A stretch of 64,000 nt of DNA from Kryptolebias marmoratus. Its lineage: Eukaryota; Chordata; Actinopteri; Cyprinodontiformes; Rivulidae. The stretch is taken from the NCBI RefSeq assembly GCF_001649575.2, contig NC_051444.1, positions 20,533,983 through 20,597,982 of the forward strand. Direction: 5' to 3'. The translations under genes were made by a program, and so were the position numbers. This document shows positions 61,811 through 64,000 of the stretch, in pieces. A model generated the notes under the pieces. It was not told the DNA's origin, made no database searches, and was given only the letters and a program-made list of their open reading frames with translations. Positions within the stretch are counted from its first letter, which is position 1. Every line of letters begins with the position of its first letter.

Positions 61811-62400
61811 GAGCAAATCTGTTGCACAATTTTTTTTAAATATTTTCAATACTAAAGAGACAAAACTGCACATCTCTGGGACTCATTTAAACTTTGCAAG
61901 ACATTCTGGAGACTCTGCAGCGAAAGCTCTTCGCTAACTAGTTGCAGCCCAGTAAGATACTGCCACTGGTACCTTCACTGCCGTCTCCACGACTGTCGTT
62001 CAGCACCATCACTGTCCTCAACTTCTGACATTTTGTTCTGGAGTGTGTCCGACTGATTGACAGTCCATTTGTGGAGGGATAAATTCTTTGTTTGACCCAA
62101 ACTGATCATATTAAGATGCCCTACACTCTGACCCATTCTTGTCAGGCTTGTAACCACATGGTATGGGCCAACCGATAAATGCACATATCAATAGATTTTG
62201 AAGTATCTTGTATTCTTTCTTTCTTATTTAAAATATGTGGTTTATTGGCCTAATTGTGACCCATCAGGAAATTTCACAGTTCATCCAATGGCCACTCTTC
62301 TCTTAGTTTAATCCTTCTTTCTTCAGTCAAATTCAGTCGACCTATACAATATAATAGAAATGAAAAATAAATAAAAAGAGAGATCTTTATTTTGATGCAA
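61811..62400 (+). other. Putative 3' untranslated region
   Basis: This is about 0.56-0.6 kb from the stop to the first poly(A) signals. It is AT-rich with no long + strand frame. The assignment depends on the exon at 61743-61810 being real. Confidence 0.4.
62366..62375 (+). terminator. Tandem AATAAA polyadenylation signals
   Basis: Two overlapping AATAAA hexamers (62366-62371, 62370-62375) are followed within 15-30 bases by T-rich GATCTTTATTTTGATG sequence. This is suitable for cleavage, about 560 bases after the TGA. AATAAA is frequent in AT-rich DNA, so position is the main support. Confidence 0.4.
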
Positions 62401-64000
62401 TTCTCATTGCATCACGACCAAGCGGAGGTTGGTTGGCAATTATAGAGAGAAATGTCTCAATTTTAAAAGAAAGACACCTGTAGCAGAGCCAGGCTCAGGA
62501 TTGGCGGCCATCTGCTTCAACCAGCTGATGGTTGAGATGATAAAAAGACACAAAAACTTAAGGATGGCCAGACATAACTTCTGTGGGAAGAAAATCAGAG
62601 AGCACAAAGTTAATGGTAGCAGTACATGCAAAAATGTACAAATTGCATTCATTCCCATTCCCTAATCCTCCTGCTGTACTCGGGTTTCTGAGAGACAAAA
62701 TAAATTAGTGTGACGATTAGTTGTCAAATCATAATAGAGATTTAGATTTCTTTTTCAATAATCTACATTTAATAGTTCTTTTTTTCTTCTGGTGAATGTA
62801 TTTTTATACTTTTTATGATTTACTCTTCTTGAGATGATTTTTGTTTTTTGTTTTTTTTTAATTTAAGTAATCATCGAGCAAACATTGTCTCGATGAGGGT
62901 TTGGGAGAGTAATGCAGGTGAAGTTGCAGAGAGGTGTGTTAAACTACAACTCAACTATCCAGTCTAGATCCAGGACTGACATGGTTTTTATAGGACTAAT
63001 GAATTTGGATATTTTTAGATTACTTTTGAATAAATTGAGACTCGCCATCTAATCAGACCAGGATTTCCCAACAGTCTTTGTAGAGCACATTGTTTTTGGG
63101 ACACCACCAAGATGGGATGCTGTCATCACTGATCAGATTGGGGAGGGGACCAGTGAGATTAAAATATTGTTGTTGCAAAGATACGCACTGAAGTAATAAT
63201 AACTTAGTGACCTCAAATTGGCATACCCAGGTGTCATAACAGACTTGATGTATTTATCTTTACCATTAGTCAGCTTCAAACAGGATCCATTGTCACCCTA
63301 CGTCTCTAATGACACGTTTTAGACCATGAAGCTGCCAATTACCAGTCTGTTTCTTAGAGGTTGTGTTGCTGAGTGGGAAAAATGTGTTCAAAACTGTCTG
63401 AAGTTGTGATTTTGATACTGTTATTGGAATGCTGCATGTCCTCAACACCTATTCCAGAACTATGTTGTTGGTGTTGAAATATTTTAATTTAAAATCAGCT
63501 TTCAGAGCCAAAAGCACAAAGTCAGTTTCACTTAAGTAATCAAAGTAAAGTCGGTGTTTGCAGTTAGTGGTCTGCACAGTAATAAGCTCAGAGCCCAAAA
63601 CCATTTTAATCTCCAACACCTCATAGATGGCAGCTTATTGATTGTTCTGCTAGATCCTCCTTCAGACTCACACTGGGTGAAATGAAGCCTCCAAATTGCA
63701 TTGTATGTGTGAATTTGTTTCTTTCTTCTCTGTGTTAGTCCACTGATAAAACTGCGCTCAGTGTTCCCAAAGCCACAAAGCCCATAGTTAGAAATGCAGG
63801 GCACGTGATCTGCTGTGGCAACCATTTGTTTTGTTTTCCTGGCAAAGGTTCCTTATGTAACGTGTTAGCATGAACACAAGTTGTTATCCAGTTACTTAGC
63901 TCCCAAAGGAAAGTGCACCAATGTTGTCACTCTGAGGACTTGTTGGCCAATTAACTAGTCAAGTGCAACACATTTAAATTCACCTTCAGGCATATTGTCA
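62401..64000. other. Downstream sequence, no gene recognised
   Basis: AT-rich sequence without a supported exon on either strand. A perfect 8-bp stem (TCATCGAG/CTCGATGA, 62871-62896) is the only small structure seen. I looked for a cadherin cytoplasmic exon (basic juxtamembrane, DDIR..I..YD-type motifs) and found none. Confidence 0.65.

Noticed and set aside
62429..62665. 78-codon + strand frame after the poly(A) signals
   Set aside because: Considered as a cytoplasmic-tail exon; it has basic residues but no cadherin tail motif, and no good acceptor in phase was seen.

Overview
This window is intronic, AT-rich vertebrate DNA carrying the 3' part of one large multi-exon gene on the + strand. 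The organism is most likely a ray-finned, probably percomorph, fish. Support for that includes kilobase-scale introns with GT-AG borders, abundant (CA)n and (TA)n microsatellites, Tc1-like transposon remains whose terminus resembles well-known teleost copies, Penelope-type and L2/jockey-like reverse transcriptase fragments, and several short repeats that look like common teleost families. No complete second gene was found on either strand, and no prokaryotic features, CRISPR array, rRNA or intact tRNA.

The gene. Eleven exons (1174-1451, 8617-8831, 21397-21524, 23777-23904, 24728-24851, 28476-28656, 30741-30907, 36063-36327, 42981-43161, 52028-52272 and 61743-61810 plus 3' UTR) join in compatible phases. 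Together they give one 1,980-nt open frame (659 codons plus a stop) that enters from an exon left of the window. The encoded order is: a cysteine-containing membrane-proximal region, EGF, laminin G, EGF, laminin G, a Cys-rich/EGF-like region, and a transmembrane helix. This is the extracellular architecture of Drosophila CadN-type (DN-cadherin / chicken Hz-cadherin, 'type III') cadherins. The N-terminal cadherin repeats must lie upstream. The last exon visible here finishes the membrane helix and stops after a roughly 14-residue cytoplasmic tail, followed by tandem AATAAA signals. No catenin-binding cytoplasmic domain is visible. This is the most interesting feature of the window: either a tail-less cadherin or isoform, or a decoy exon with the true tail exons beyond position 64000.

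The introns. They hold at least five related copies of an unassigned inverted-repeat element (CCCCTTCACACTGGATGA-like termini), three copies of a second unassigned repeat, and a Tc1 relic whose two transposase halves now face each other. They also hold a frameshifted Penelope-like reverse transcriptase piece, an L2-like reverse transcriptase piece, and three copies of a GATG-ended retroposon tail, one of them with another tail inserted into it. Several short, near-perfect hairpins are not explained by these elements. A (CA)21 tract sits immediately behind the splice donor of the exon ending LamG1. The left edge of the window carries four AGGTCA half-sites in a row.
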